From: Spirochaetota bacterium
GTDB lineage: Bacteria; Spirochaetota; Spirochaetia; Treponematales; UBA12059
Reading direction: 5' to 3'
Assembly (NCBI GenBank): GCA_022703505.1
Contig: JAKLDN010000004.1
Span: 1-64,000 of the forward strand
Length of the DNA stretch: 64,000 bases
Under the pieces are notes generated by a model. That model ran no database searches. It had not been told where the DNA came from and saw only the letters and a list, made by a program, of their open reading frames with translations. Within the stretch, counting starts at the first letter, position 1; every line of letters begins with the position of its first letter. Of this stretch, positions 41,986 to 49,651 are shown piece by piece. The position numbers were made by a program, and so were the translations under genes.

Positions 41986-42752
41986 AAAGAATCGCATCCG
42001 CCGCCGCGGCACTGGCCCTGGCGGTCCTGGCCGCGTCCGCCCAGGACGCTCAGGCGATCGCCCGGGCGGCCCGGGACCGCATCCGGGCGGACACCGTGTC
42101 CACCCGGGCCCGGATGGTCATCACGGACAAGTCCGGTGCCCAGACCGAACGCCTGGTGGACCAATACTCCGCCACGGTGGACGGGGCGGACGCCACGATG
42201 ATCGTGTTCCAGAAACCGGCCAGCGTGGCCGGCACCCGATTCCTTACCATCCAGGCCCCCGGGAAGCCCGAGGACCGGTGGATCTTCCTGCCCTCCCTGG
42301 GCAAGGTGCGCCGCATCTCCGCCGGGGAGGGATCCGGTTCCTTCATGGGTACCGACTTCTCCTACGACGACGTTTCCCTGATGGACCGGGATGTGGACCT
42401 GGACACCTTCACCCTGGCCCGGGAGGAGACCCTGGACGGGAAGGCCTGCTGGGTCCTGGAGGCCCGGCCCAAGGACCCGGGTTACCAGTACTCACGGATG
42501 CTCCTGTGGATCGGCAAGGCGGATTCCATCTCCTGGAAGATCGAGATGTACGACCGACGGGATGCCCCGGTGAAGGTCCTGACCATCGACAAGGTCCAGG
42601 ACATCCAGGGGCGCCTCTCGCCCGTGCAGACCACGGTGAGGAGCGTCCAGGCCGGGACGTCCACGGTCCTCTTCGTGGACATCCTCAAGTACGACGACAA
42701 GATCCCCCCGACGGTCTTCACCGTGCGGTTCCTGGAAACCGGGAGGCCCTGA
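41982..42752 (+). CDS. LolA-like periplasmic outer-membrane lipoprotein-sorting protein
   Basis: 256 aa. Signal peptide (MKRIASAAAALALAVLAASAQ). The beta-sheet domain matches the outer membrane lipoprotein-sorting family found with MMPL exporters: TRARMVITDKSGAQTERLVDQYS, RFLTIQAPGKPEDRWIFLPSLGKVRRIS, GSFMGTDFSYDDVSL, YSRMLLWIGKADSISWKIEMYD. It would ferry hydrophobic cargo from the exporter across the periplasm. It starts inside the exporter stop and ends overlapping the barrel start (TGATG). Confidence 0.88.
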   Translation: MKRIASAAAALALAVLAASAQDAQAIARAARDRIRADTVSTRARMVITDKSGAQTERLVDQYSATVDGADATMIVFQKPASVAGTRFLTIQAPGKPEDRWIFLPSLGKVRRISAGEGSGSFMGTDFSYDDVSLMDRDVDLDTFTLAREETLDGKACWVLEARPKDPGYQYSRMLLWIGKADSISWKIEMYDRRDAPVKVLTIDKVQDIQGRLSPVQTTVRSVQAGTSTVLFVDILKYDDKIPPTVFTVRFLETGRP

Positions 42753-44080
42753 TGAACCCCTTGAAACGCTCCTACCCCGCCCTTCTCCTCGCGATCGCCC
42801 TGGCCCTTCCCTCGTCCCGGGCCGCCGCCCAGGCCTTCGGATTCGGGACCGAGCCCTCCCCGGAGGATCCCGCGGCCGCCCCGGCCCGGGCGGCCCTCCC
42901 CGTCGAGGCTCGCGGCACGCTGTCCCTGGGTGCATTGCTCTTCCCGGAGGACCTTTCGGATCCGGCCGGGGGGAAACCCGAGGACGCGTCCCTTTTGCGG
43001 CTCGACCTGATCGCCGAGGGAAACGCGGTCCAGGCGGAGCTCCGGCTCCGGATCGGCAGATCCGCCCTGGAGGAAGCCACGGCGGCGGGCTTCCTGGACG
43101 AGGCGGTGGACGAGGCCTATCTCCGGCTCTTCCTGGGAACGGTGACCCTGGAGGGCGGGATCCGGAAGGTCGCCTGGGGCAAGGCGGACTCCCAGGGCCC
43201 CCTGGACGTCCTCAATCCCTTCGACTATACGGACATGACCGTGACGGACGACCTCGAGCGGAAGATCGCCCGCCCCCTCCTGCGCGCCGTCTGGGCCGCG
43301 GCCCCTAAAGTACAGGTGGAGGCGGTGTTCCTGCCGGCCTTCGAGCCCCACGCCGTCGACTTCACGGGCCGGTGGCAGCCCGCCGCGGTCCGGACGCTCC
43401 TGGCCTCCGGATACACGGGCTTCTCGGCGCCGGACACGGACGGCCTGGACTACGCCCAGGCGGGAGCGCGCCTTGCCGCGACCTCCGGCTCCCTGGACTG
43501 GGGACTCCAGTATTTCTACGGGTACCTGCCGACTCCCTCCTACGACGTGTCCACCTTCCCGACGGTGACGGTCCTCTACAACCGCTACCAACAGTTCGGG
43601 GCGGACCTGGCCGCGGTCTTCGGAGGCTTCGGCGTTCGGGCCGAGCTGGCCGCGAACCTCACGGAGGACCTCCCGGGGGACGACCCCCTGGTCTATAACC
43701 CGCGGATCGCCTTCTCTCTGGGGGCGGACCGGGGAATCGGGGCGGGGATCAACGTGAACCTCCAGTACGCCGGAACCGTCCGGCTCCTGGACGGCGGGGT
43801 CACCGCGCCGACGGACGTGGACTCGGGGACGGACGCCTTCGCGTCCACCCTCACCGCCGTGGCATCCCAAAAGCTCCTCCGGGACAAGCTCGAGTGGCGC
43901 CTGGCCGCGCTCTGGAGCCCGTCGGACGAGGATTTCCTGCTCATTCCCAGCCTGTCCTGGACCGAGGGGGACGCGGAGGTGAAACTGGCCGCGGGGATCT
44001 TCGGCGGAGATCCGGCCGGGCAGATGGGCCAGTACGCGGACGCCTCCTGGGTGCGGCTGACCCTGACCTACGCGTTCTGA
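42752..44080 (+). CDS. Outer-membrane beta-barrel partner of the MMPL exporter
   Basis: 442 aa. Signal peptide to about residue 26 (PSSRAAAQ), then AFGFGTEPSPEDP, a motif also present in the exporter linker. The rest is amphipathic beta strands ending LTLTYAF with a terminal Phe. The pattern LGTVTLEGGIRKVAWGKADSQGPLDVLNPFDYTDM resembles DUF1302-type barrels, which often neighbour MMPL and LolA-like genes. It is probably the outer-membrane acceptor or pore of the system. Confidence 0.83.
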   Translation: MNPLKRSYPALLLAIALALPSSRAAAQAFGFGTEPSPEDPAAAPARAALPVEARGTLSLGALLFPEDLSDPAGGKPEDASLLRLDLIAEGNAVQAELRLRIGRSALEEATAAGFLDEAVDEAYLRLFLGTVTLEGGIRKVAWGKADSQGPLDVLNPFDYTDMTVTDDLERKIARPLLRAVWAAAPKVQVEAVFLPAFEPHAVDFTGRWQPAAVRTLLASGYTGFSAPDTDGLDYAQAGARLAATSGSLDWGLQYFYGYLPTPSYDVSTFPTVTVLYNRYQQFGADLAAVFGGFGVRAELAANLTEDLPGDDPLVYNPRIAFSLGADRGIGAGINVNLQYAGTVRLLDGGVTAPTDVDSGTDAFASTLTAVASQKLLRDKLEWRLAALWSPSDEDFLLIPSLSWTEGDAEVKLAAGIFGGDPAGQMGQYADASWVRLTLTYAF

Positions 44081-44084
44081 AACC

Positions 44085-44393
44085 ATGCGAAGCGTCGTCG
44101 AGGAACTGATGGACAAGATCGCCGCGGAGTCCCAGGTTGGGCCCCGGCCGAGCCTGGGCCGAGCCCGGAGCCAGACCCGGGGAGTCCGGAGCGTGGCCCG
44201 GGGAGCTCGGAGCGTAGCCCGAGCGGACCTGGGTATGGTCCTCTTCGCGGAGCGGGAGGCGATCGACATCCTTTGGAAAGCCGCGGACGCGGCGGTCCGG
44301 GCGGAGGCGCCGGCGGGACTCGAAGGCCCGGAGGCGGCGGCGCTTGCCGCGGCGGTGGAGCGCCTCCGGCCCCTCTTCGGCCCCCGGGGCTAG
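44085..44393 (+). CDS. Small hypothetical protein after the exporter operon
   Basis: 102 aa starting 4 bases after the barrel stop; an internal ATG at 44109 has GAGGAA upstream and may be the true start. The N-terminal third has repeated SVARGARSVARAD from a local DNA duplication. The C-terminal half is a plausible helix pair (FAEREAIDILWKAADAAVRAE and ALAAAVERLRPLF). No family was recognised. Confidence 0.45.
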   Translation: MRSVVEELMDKIAAESQVGPRPSLGRARSQTRGVRSVARGARSVARADLGMVLFAEREAIDILWKAADAAVRAEAPAGLEGPEAAALAAAVERLRPLFGPRG

Positions 44394-44484
44394 GAGGCGA
44401 TCCCCTCGCCCTCCCCGTACTCGAAGACCTCCTTGACGGCCTTTCCGAAGAGTCGGGCCACCTTGGAGCCGTGTCCAGGAAAAT

Positions 44485-44514
44485 TCGACAGCCCTCCGTC
44501 CCCTTTGGTATACT
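44485..44514 (+). promoter_or_regulatory. Promoter of the flavodiiron protein gene
   Basis: TCGACA (44485-44490), 18-bp spacer, TATACT (44509-44514). The leader of about 40 bases carries CAGGAG. Confidence 0.6.
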
Positions 44515-44561
44515 TACCTTGGTCCCCGGCCTCGAGCCGGCCGCGACCCTCAGGAGAACCC

Positions 44562-45779
44562 ATGAAAGCCTTCCAGATCGCGGATTCCGTATACGCCCTC
44601 CACGCGGACATCGACTCGGCCGACCTCTTCGAGGGCATCTGGCCCATACCCCACGGGGTGTCCCTGAATTCCTATGTCGTCAAGGGGGAGAGGACGGCCC
44701 TGATCGACCTGGTCCGGGACTGGTGCGGGGCCCCCAAGGTCCTGGCGGCGGAACTCGCCTCGGTCGGGATCGACCTGGCCGGGATCGACTACCTCATCCT
44801 GAACCACCTGGAGCCGGACCACACGGGCTGGCTGGCGGAATTCCGCAAACTCAACCCCAAGGCGGAGATCCTGGCCACCGCCAAGGGCATAGAACTGGTG
44901 AAGAGCTTCTACAAGGAGACCGAGGGCCTCCGGGCGCTCAAGTCCGGGGACACCCTGGACCTGGGGGGCGGCAGGATCCTGGCCTTCGAGGAGGCCCCCA
45001 ACGTCCACTGGCCGGAGACCATGGTCACCTGGGACGCCAAGAGCGGGACCCTTTTCTCCTGCGACGCCTTCGGCAGCTACGGGAAGCTCGGGGACCGGAT
45101 CTTCGACGACCAGTTCACCGAGGAGGAGCATGCCTTCTTCGAGAAGGAGACCCTCCGCTACTACGCCAACATCGTGGCCAGCTTCGGGGTCTTTGTGAAG
45201 CGGGCGGTCCAGAAGCTCGCGGGCCTGGACATCAAGGTCATCGCCCCCAGCCACGGGATGGTCTGGCGGAAGGACCCGAAACGGATCGTGGAGCGGTACC
45301 TCACGTACGCGGGCTACCTGGACGGCGGGCGGGAGAAGGAGATCTGCGTGGTCTGGGGCTCCATGTACGGGAACACGAAGAAGGGGCTGGACGAGGTCCT
45401 GCGGGGGATCGAGGCCGAGGGAGTGCCCTACACCCTCCACCGGGTGCCCAACGAGGATCCCTCCTTCATCCTGGCGGACGCCTACAAGAGCGAGGGGATC
45501 GTCATCGCGATGCCCACCTACGAGTACCGGATGTTCCCCCCCATGGCCTACGTGCTCTCGCTCCTGGAGCGGAAGCATGTCAAGGGCAGGACGGCCCTGC
45601 GGATCGGGAGCTGGGGCTGGGTCGGGGGCGCCAAGAAGGAGTACGACGAGCTGATCGTCCCCCTGAAATGGAACTGCCTGGAATCCGTGGAGTGGGCGGG
45701 GGGAGCGGGCCCGGAGACGATGAAAACCCTCTACGAGAGCGGCCGGGAACTGGCCCGTCGGGTCAAGTCGGCACCCTGA
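44562..45779 (+). CDS. Flavodiiron protein (FprA-type)
   Basis: 405 aa. The beta-lactamase-like domain has diiron ligands His82, Glu84, Asp86, His87 (NHLEPDHTG), His149, Asp168 and His231. The flavodoxin domain starts near residue 258 (VVWGSMYGNTKKGLDEVLRG), with FMN loops MPTYEYRMFPPM and GSWGWVGGAKKEY. It reduces O2 to water or NO to N2O, a defence of anaerobes. No rubredoxin domain is fused. ATG after CAGGAGAACC. Confidence 0.95.
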   Translation: MKAFQIADSVYALHADIDSADLFEGIWPIPHGVSLNSYVVKGERTALIDLVRDWCGAPKVLAAELASVGIDLAGIDYLILNHLEPDHTGWLAEFRKLNPKAEILATAKGIELVKSFYKETEGLRALKSGDTLDLGGGRILAFEEAPNVHWPETMVTWDAKSGTLFSCDAFGSYGKLGDRIFDDQFTEEEHAFFEKETLRYYANIVASFGVFVKRAVQKLAGLDIKVIAPSHGMVWRKDPKRIVERYLTYAGYLDGGREKEICVVWGSMYGNTKKGLDEVLRGIEAEGVPYTLHRVPNEDPSFILADAYKSEGIVIAMPTYEYRMFPPMAYVLSLLERKHVKGRTALRIGSWGWVGGAKKEYDELIVPLKWNCLESVEWAGGAGPETMKTLYESGRELARRVKSAP

Positions 45780-45994
45780 AAAAATGGGCCGGCCGACTTC
45801 GCGTCGACCGGCCGTGCCCGACGGGGCCGCTTGAACTGACTGAATGAGCCCCAGACTTTTTTACATGACCACAAGGAGGTTTCGGAGAGGCGTACCGCCG
45901 CTCCGGGAGGACGGACGCTTACCCGACCGCGCCGCCCTCCTCTCCATTACAAACCGCTATGCGGATTCTGTCAACAGAAACATCCCGGAAGCGC

Positions 45995-46141
45995 TCACTT
46001 TTTCGACAGTTTTTCCAGGGCCGAGATGAGAAGATAGAACAGGAATAGAGTTACGAAGACCCCGGCCATGCCGAAGACGGCCAGTCCGGCAGCCTTTCCC
46101 AGTGTATCCGCGGACCTCAGGGTATCCAGCCAAGCTTCCAT
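45995..46141 (-). CDS. Small OadG-like subunit of a sodium-pumping decarboxylase
   Basis: 48 aa. AGGAGG stands before the ATG at 46141, 8 bases after the OadB stop. The protein has an N-terminal helix (MEAWLDTLRSADTLGKAAG), one TM segment (LAVFGMAGVFVTLFLFYLLISAL) and a basic end (EKLSKK). Position, size and topology fit the gamma subunit of the oxaloacetate or methylmalonyl-CoA decarboxylase complex. OadG normally anchors the alpha subunit; the C-terminal part that does so is missing here. Confidence 0.75.
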   Translation of the reverse strand: MEAWLDTLRSADTLGKAAGLAVFGMAGVFVTLFLFYLLISALEKLSKK

Positions 46142-46149
46142 ATATCCTC

Positions 46150-47277
46150 CTACCGGACCAGGAGGGGCACTAGGGCCAGCACCATGCCCCCCGCCACGAT
46201 GGACCCCAGCTGACCCGCCACGTTGGCGCCCACGGCCTGCATGAGGATGATGTTCCCCCGTTCCTCCTCCTGGGCCATCCTCTGGATGACCCGGGCGGAC
46301 ATGGGAAAGGCCGAGATTCCGCAGGCCCCGATCATGGGATTCACCTTCCGGTCACGGGGCAGGAAGAGGTTCAGGAACTTGGCGAAGAGCACCCCTCCGG
46401 CGGTGTCGAAGACGAAGGCCAGGAGCCCCATGCCCAGGATCAGCAGGGTTTCCCGGCGCAGGAAGGCATCGGCGCTCATGGTGGACCCGATGGTGATGCC
46501 CAAAAGGAGGGTGACCAGGTAGGCCAGCTCGTTCTGGGCGGTTTGGGAGAGCCGCTCCAGGACCACGGACTCCCGGATGAGGTTGCCGAACATCAGGGAG
46601 CCCACCAGGGGCACGCTGATGGGGGCCACGAAGCCGGAGATCATGGTCACCAGGATGGGGAAGAGGATTTTAAGCAGCCGGGGCACCGGCTCCTCGCGGT
46701 ACTCCATGCGCATCGTCCGCTCCTTCTTCGTGGTCAACAGGCGGATGACCGGAGGCTGGATGATGGGCACCAGGGACATGTAGGAGTAGGCCGCCACGGA
46801 GATGGGGCCCAGGTACTGGACGGCGAAGCGCTTGGCCACGTAGATGCTCGTGGGGCCGTCCGCGGCCCCGATGATCCCGATGGCCGCCGCGACCTTGAGG
46901 TCGAAGCCCAGGGCAACGGCCAGCAGGACCGTCGCGAAGATGCCCAGCTGGGCGGCCGCCCCGAAGAAGATCATCAGGGGGTTCTTGAACAGGGGGCCGA
47001 AATCGATCATGGCCCCCACGGCGATGAAGATGAGGATCGGGAAGAGCTCGGTCATGATCCCCGCGTCCAGGAGGATCCGGAGGAAGCCCGGCTCCTGGGC
47101 GGTCCCCACCGCGAAGGACAGGGGCAGGTTGGTCAGAATGGCCCCGAACCCGATGGGCAGGAGGAGCATGGGCTCGTACTCCTTCTTGACCGCCAGCCAG
47201 ATCAGGGCGCCGCCGATGGCGTACATGATGAATTGGCGGTAGCCGACCGATGTGAACCCGGCAAACAGCTCTTCCAT
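46150..47277 (-). CDS. oadB: Sodium ion-translocating decarboxylase beta subunit
   Basis: 375 aa with about 9 membrane segments. Family marks: PIGFGAILTNLPL, LIFIAVGAMIDFGPLF, AAIGIIGAADGPTSIYVA and LSQTAQNELAYLVTLLLGITIGSTM, with IGACGISAFPMSARVIQ near the end. It couples decarboxylation of a carboxybiotin carrier to Na+ export. The small gamma-like gene follows, but no alpha or biotin-carrier gene is adjacent. It starts 1 base after the CoaX-like stop. Confidence 0.93.
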   Translation of the reverse strand: MEELFAGFTSVGYRQFIMYAIGGALIWLAVKKEYEPMLLLPIGFGAILTNLPLSFAVGTAQEPGFLRILLDAGIMTELFPILIFIAVGAMIDFGPLFKNPLMIFFGAAAQLGIFATVLLAVALGFDLKVAAAIGIIGAADGPTSIYVAKRFAVQYLGPISVAAYSYMSLVPIIQPPVIRLLTTKKERTMRMEYREEPVPRLLKILFPILVTMISGFVAPISVPLVGSLMFGNLIRESVVLERLSQTAQNELAYLVTLLLGITIGSTMSADAFLRRETLLILGMGLLAFVFDTAGGVLFAKFLNLFLPRDRKVNPMIGACGISAFPMSARVIQRMAQEEERGNIILMQAVGANVAGQLGSIVAGGMVLALVPLLVR

Positions 47278-48072
47278 CTACCTATTCCTTTCATCCAGAA
47301 CGGCCAGCCCCTCCAGGGACAGCCAAGGATCGAAGAACGCGTATCCCCCCTCGGGGGCCAAAGCAAGGCCGATCTCGTCCCCCGTGCCCGCCGCAACCGC
47401 GGGACAATCCAACTCCTTGCGGAACAGGGCCACCATCCGGTCCACGAGGCCCGAATATCCCAGCAGGATCCCGGACTGGATGGACTGGGCGGAGTTCTTC
47501 CCGACGGCCCGGGCCGGAGGCTCCAGGCGCACCTGGGGAAGCTGGGCCCCGTTGGCCCGGAGGCTTTCCGCCGCGGCCTGGGGGCCCGGGGCGATGGCGA
47601 CGCCCAACAGCTCCCCCTCCCCGTTCACGGCGGTAAAGGTCAGCATGGCCTCGAAATCCACCACGATGCAAGCGGTCCCCAGCCGGGCGTAAGCCCCGAC
47701 GGCGTCGCAGACCAGGTCCGAGCCTACCTCCCCGGGAATGTCGGTGCGGATCTTCATCCCCGTCCGGATCCCCGGTCCCACGGTCAGGACCCGGCCGAGC
47801 CCCGCCTCGCCGGACCCGAAGGCCTGGGCGCAGGCGGACCTAAGCCGCGGGGTCAGGGAGGGCACCACCGAGGAGAGGATTACCCGATCCGCGGCTAGAG
47901 GGTCTACACCCTGCCGGGCGCAGAGGCCCGCCAGGGTCCATGCGTACTCCTCCGCGCTCCGCAGGGGATCGGCTCCCAGGCAGAACCGGGCCCTCCAACG
48001 GACCCCGGAGGGCCCGGGATCGCCCAGGCCCACCCGGATCGTCCGGTTCCGGGCATCCACCGCGGCGATCAT
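47278..48072 (-). CDS. CoaX-like type III pantothenate kinase, altered active site
   Basis: 264 aa ASKHA fold. The order of motifs fits CoaX: an N-terminal VDARNRT where VDxGNT is expected; GSDL (117-120), keeping the Asp of GADR but not the Arg; IVVDFEAMLTFTAV (137-149) where DFGTALTF is expected; then GVAIAPGP. The context, overlapping the PanT-like importer gene, supports a role in pantothenate use. Whether it still phosphorylates pantothenate is open because the phosphate-binding residues have changed. Confidence 0.75.
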   Translation of the reverse strand: MIAAVDARNRTIRVGLGDPGPSGVRWRARFCLGADPLRSAEEYAWTLAGLCARQGVDPLAADRVILSSVVPSLTPRLRSACAQAFGSGEAGLGRVLTVGPGIRTGMKIRTDIPGEVGSDLVCDAVGAYARLGTACIVVDFEAMLTFTAVNGEGELLGVAIAPGPQAAAESLRANGAQLPQVRLEPPARAVGKNSAQSIQSGILLGYSGLVDRMVALFRKELDCPAVAAGTGDEIGLALAPEGGYAFFDPWLSLEGLAVLDERNR

Positions 48073-48686
48073 GTCCCCTCGCCTTCCTCCCGGGCCAGGC
48101 GGGCCTTGCCGGAGGCTCCTTCAACGCCCTTCCAGGCGCTCACGATGGCCGCCGTGAAGACCGCCGCGGCCGCCGCCTCGACCAGTCCGTTGGACACGGC
48201 GATCCCCGCCAGCACCGCCGGCAGGGCCCCGGGCTCCACGCCGAAGACTCCGCTGATCTGGGCCGCCGCGGTGAGCCCCAGCATGGTCAAGACCCCGGCG
48301 GTGTTCACGAAGCTTCCGACAGCCCCGGCCAGGGCCGCCGCGACGGGCCGGAACTTGCCCCGGAAGGCGGCGTACACGGCCCAGGCCGCCAGCCCGATGG
48401 CCAGGCGGGGCAGGACGGACACCAGGGGATTCGTAAACAGGGGATCCAGGGGGCCGATGGGGGCCACCGCGGCCTTGACCAGGCTGGTCGCCCCGAAGAT
48501 GAGCCCCACGGAGACCCCCGCCCAGGGCCCTTCCAGCACGGCGGCCACGATGGCCGGGATGTGCATGACCGTCAGGGAGGCCCCTCCGAACCAGGGCAGG
48601 TACCCCAGGGGGGTCACCGCCAAGACCACGGACACGGCGCCCAGGGCGCCGGACACCACGATACGCCGCACGGAAGATCGTTCCAC
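48069..48686 (-). CDS. ECF transporter S component, PanT-like
   Basis: 205 aa. The GTG at 48686 follows GGAGG by 6 bases; an ATG at 48713 has no such site. Six TM segments with the PanT-type pattern: PWFGGASLTVMHIPAIVAAVLEGPWAGVSVGLIFGATSLVKAAVAP and FTNPLVSVLPRLAIG. It binds the vitamin and docks on the EcfT/EcfA module encoded just upstream. Overlap with the CoaX-like gene (ATGA) supports pantothenate as substrate. A hairpin (ccggccc/gggccgg, about 48793-48812) lies between it and ecfT. Confidence 0.82.
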   Translation of the reverse strand: MERSSVRRIVVSGALGAVSVVLAVTPLGYLPWFGGASLTVMHIPAIVAAVLEGPWAGVSVGLIFGATSLVKAAVAPIGPLDPLFTNPLVSVLPRLAIGLAAWAVYAAFRGKFRPVAAALAGAVGSFVNTAGVLTMLGLTAAAQISGVFGVEPGALPAVLAGIAVSNGLVEAAAAAVFTAAIVSAWKGVEGASGKARLAREEGEGT

Positions 48687-48817
48687 GTTCCACCTCCCAA
48701 GGTCCCGGTGCACGCCCGTGGGGGGTCGCGCCCGGACCGCAGATTCTATGGAGATCGGCGGAACCGAAATCCGGGCCGCCGACCTCCCGCCGGCCCCCTC
48801 GAGGGCCGGGTCGTGCC

Positions 48818-49651
48818 CTATCTAAAAACCGCGCCCGCCCAAAGGGCCGCGGCGGCGAAAGCCAAAGCGCCCAGCTTGACCGGGACGTCCCAGCGGCCGC
48901 CCCCGGATACGGCGTAGCGGGTCCTGGGACCCGAGGACCAGCCCCGGGCCTCCATGGCCTCCGCCAGGGCTTCCGCCCGCTCCAGGGCCCGGATCGTCAC
49001 GGGCACCAGCAGGGGCAGGTAGGCCCGGGCCTTCCGGATCGGTCCGCCCTTCCGGGATCCCAGGTCGGCTCCCCGGGCGGCCTGGGCCTTCACGATGGCC
49101 TCCAGCTCCCCCGCGACGATGGGGATGAACCGGAAGGCCACCGCCACCGTCAGGCCTAGGCCCCGGGCGGGAAAGCCGAACCGCTCCAGGGGAGCGAATA
49201 GGTCCTCCACCCCCCGGGCCGTGTCCCCCTCGGTTATCACCGACGTGAAGAGCCCCAGGGCCAGCATCAGGGTGGCGAACCGGAGCGCCATGGCCAGCAC
49301 CGCCAGGACCTCCCGGACCGTGAGGGAGACGGGGCCCGCCGCCAGGAGGACGGCGCTCCGGTCCTGGGGCCAGGTGAATACCACCTGCAGGAACGCGGCC
49401 AGGCCCACCAGGGGGAGGACCGGCAGGAAGCCCCGGAGCAGGGTCCGGGGGCGGATCCGGGCGAGGAGGGCGAATCCCAGGCAGGCGGCCGCCAGGATCC
49501 CCACGACCGGGGCGGATCCGGAAAAGCTGGCCGGCAGGATGAGGGCCAGGAGCCAGAGGTACTTGGCCGCGGGGGAGAGCCGGTGGACCGGGGAATCCCC
49601 CTCCACGTACATCCCGATGGAGACGTTCCGGAGGAACTCGATGTTCTTCAT
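48818..49651 (-). CDS. ecfT: ECF transporter T component (EcfT/CbiQ)
   Basis: 277 aa. ATG at 49651 overlaps the EcfA stop as ATGA. N-terminus MKNIEFLRNVSIGMYVEGDSPVHRLSPAAKYLWLL. Two ATPase-coupling motifs with Ala-Arg-Gly: QAARGADLGS and EAMEARGWSSG. It is the membrane scaffold that links ATPase strokes to S-component tilting. Confidence 0.9.
   Translation of the reverse strand: MKNIEFLRNVSIGMYVEGDSPVHRLSPAAKYLWLLALILPASFSGSAPVVGILAAACLGFALLARIRPRTLLRGFLPVLPLVGLAAFLQVVFTWPQDRSAVLLAAGPVSLTVREVLAVLAMALRFATLMLALGLFTSVITEGDTARGVEDLFAPLERFGFPARGLGLTVAVAFRFIPIVAGELEAIVKAQAARGADLGSRKGGPIRKARAYLPLLVPVTIRALERAEALAEAMEARGWSSGPRTRYAVSGGGRWDVPVKLGALAFAAAALWAGAVFR

Noticed and set aside
45786-45813. Intrinsic terminator after the flavodiiron gene
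   Set aside because: An imperfect ggccggccgac/gtcgaccggcc hairpin is present but has one mismatch and no T-run, so it is not listed as a terminator.
45844-46029. Small plus-strand frame of 61 codons
   Set aside because: Overlaps the OadG-like gene on the other strand, which has a better SD, TM segment and operon context.
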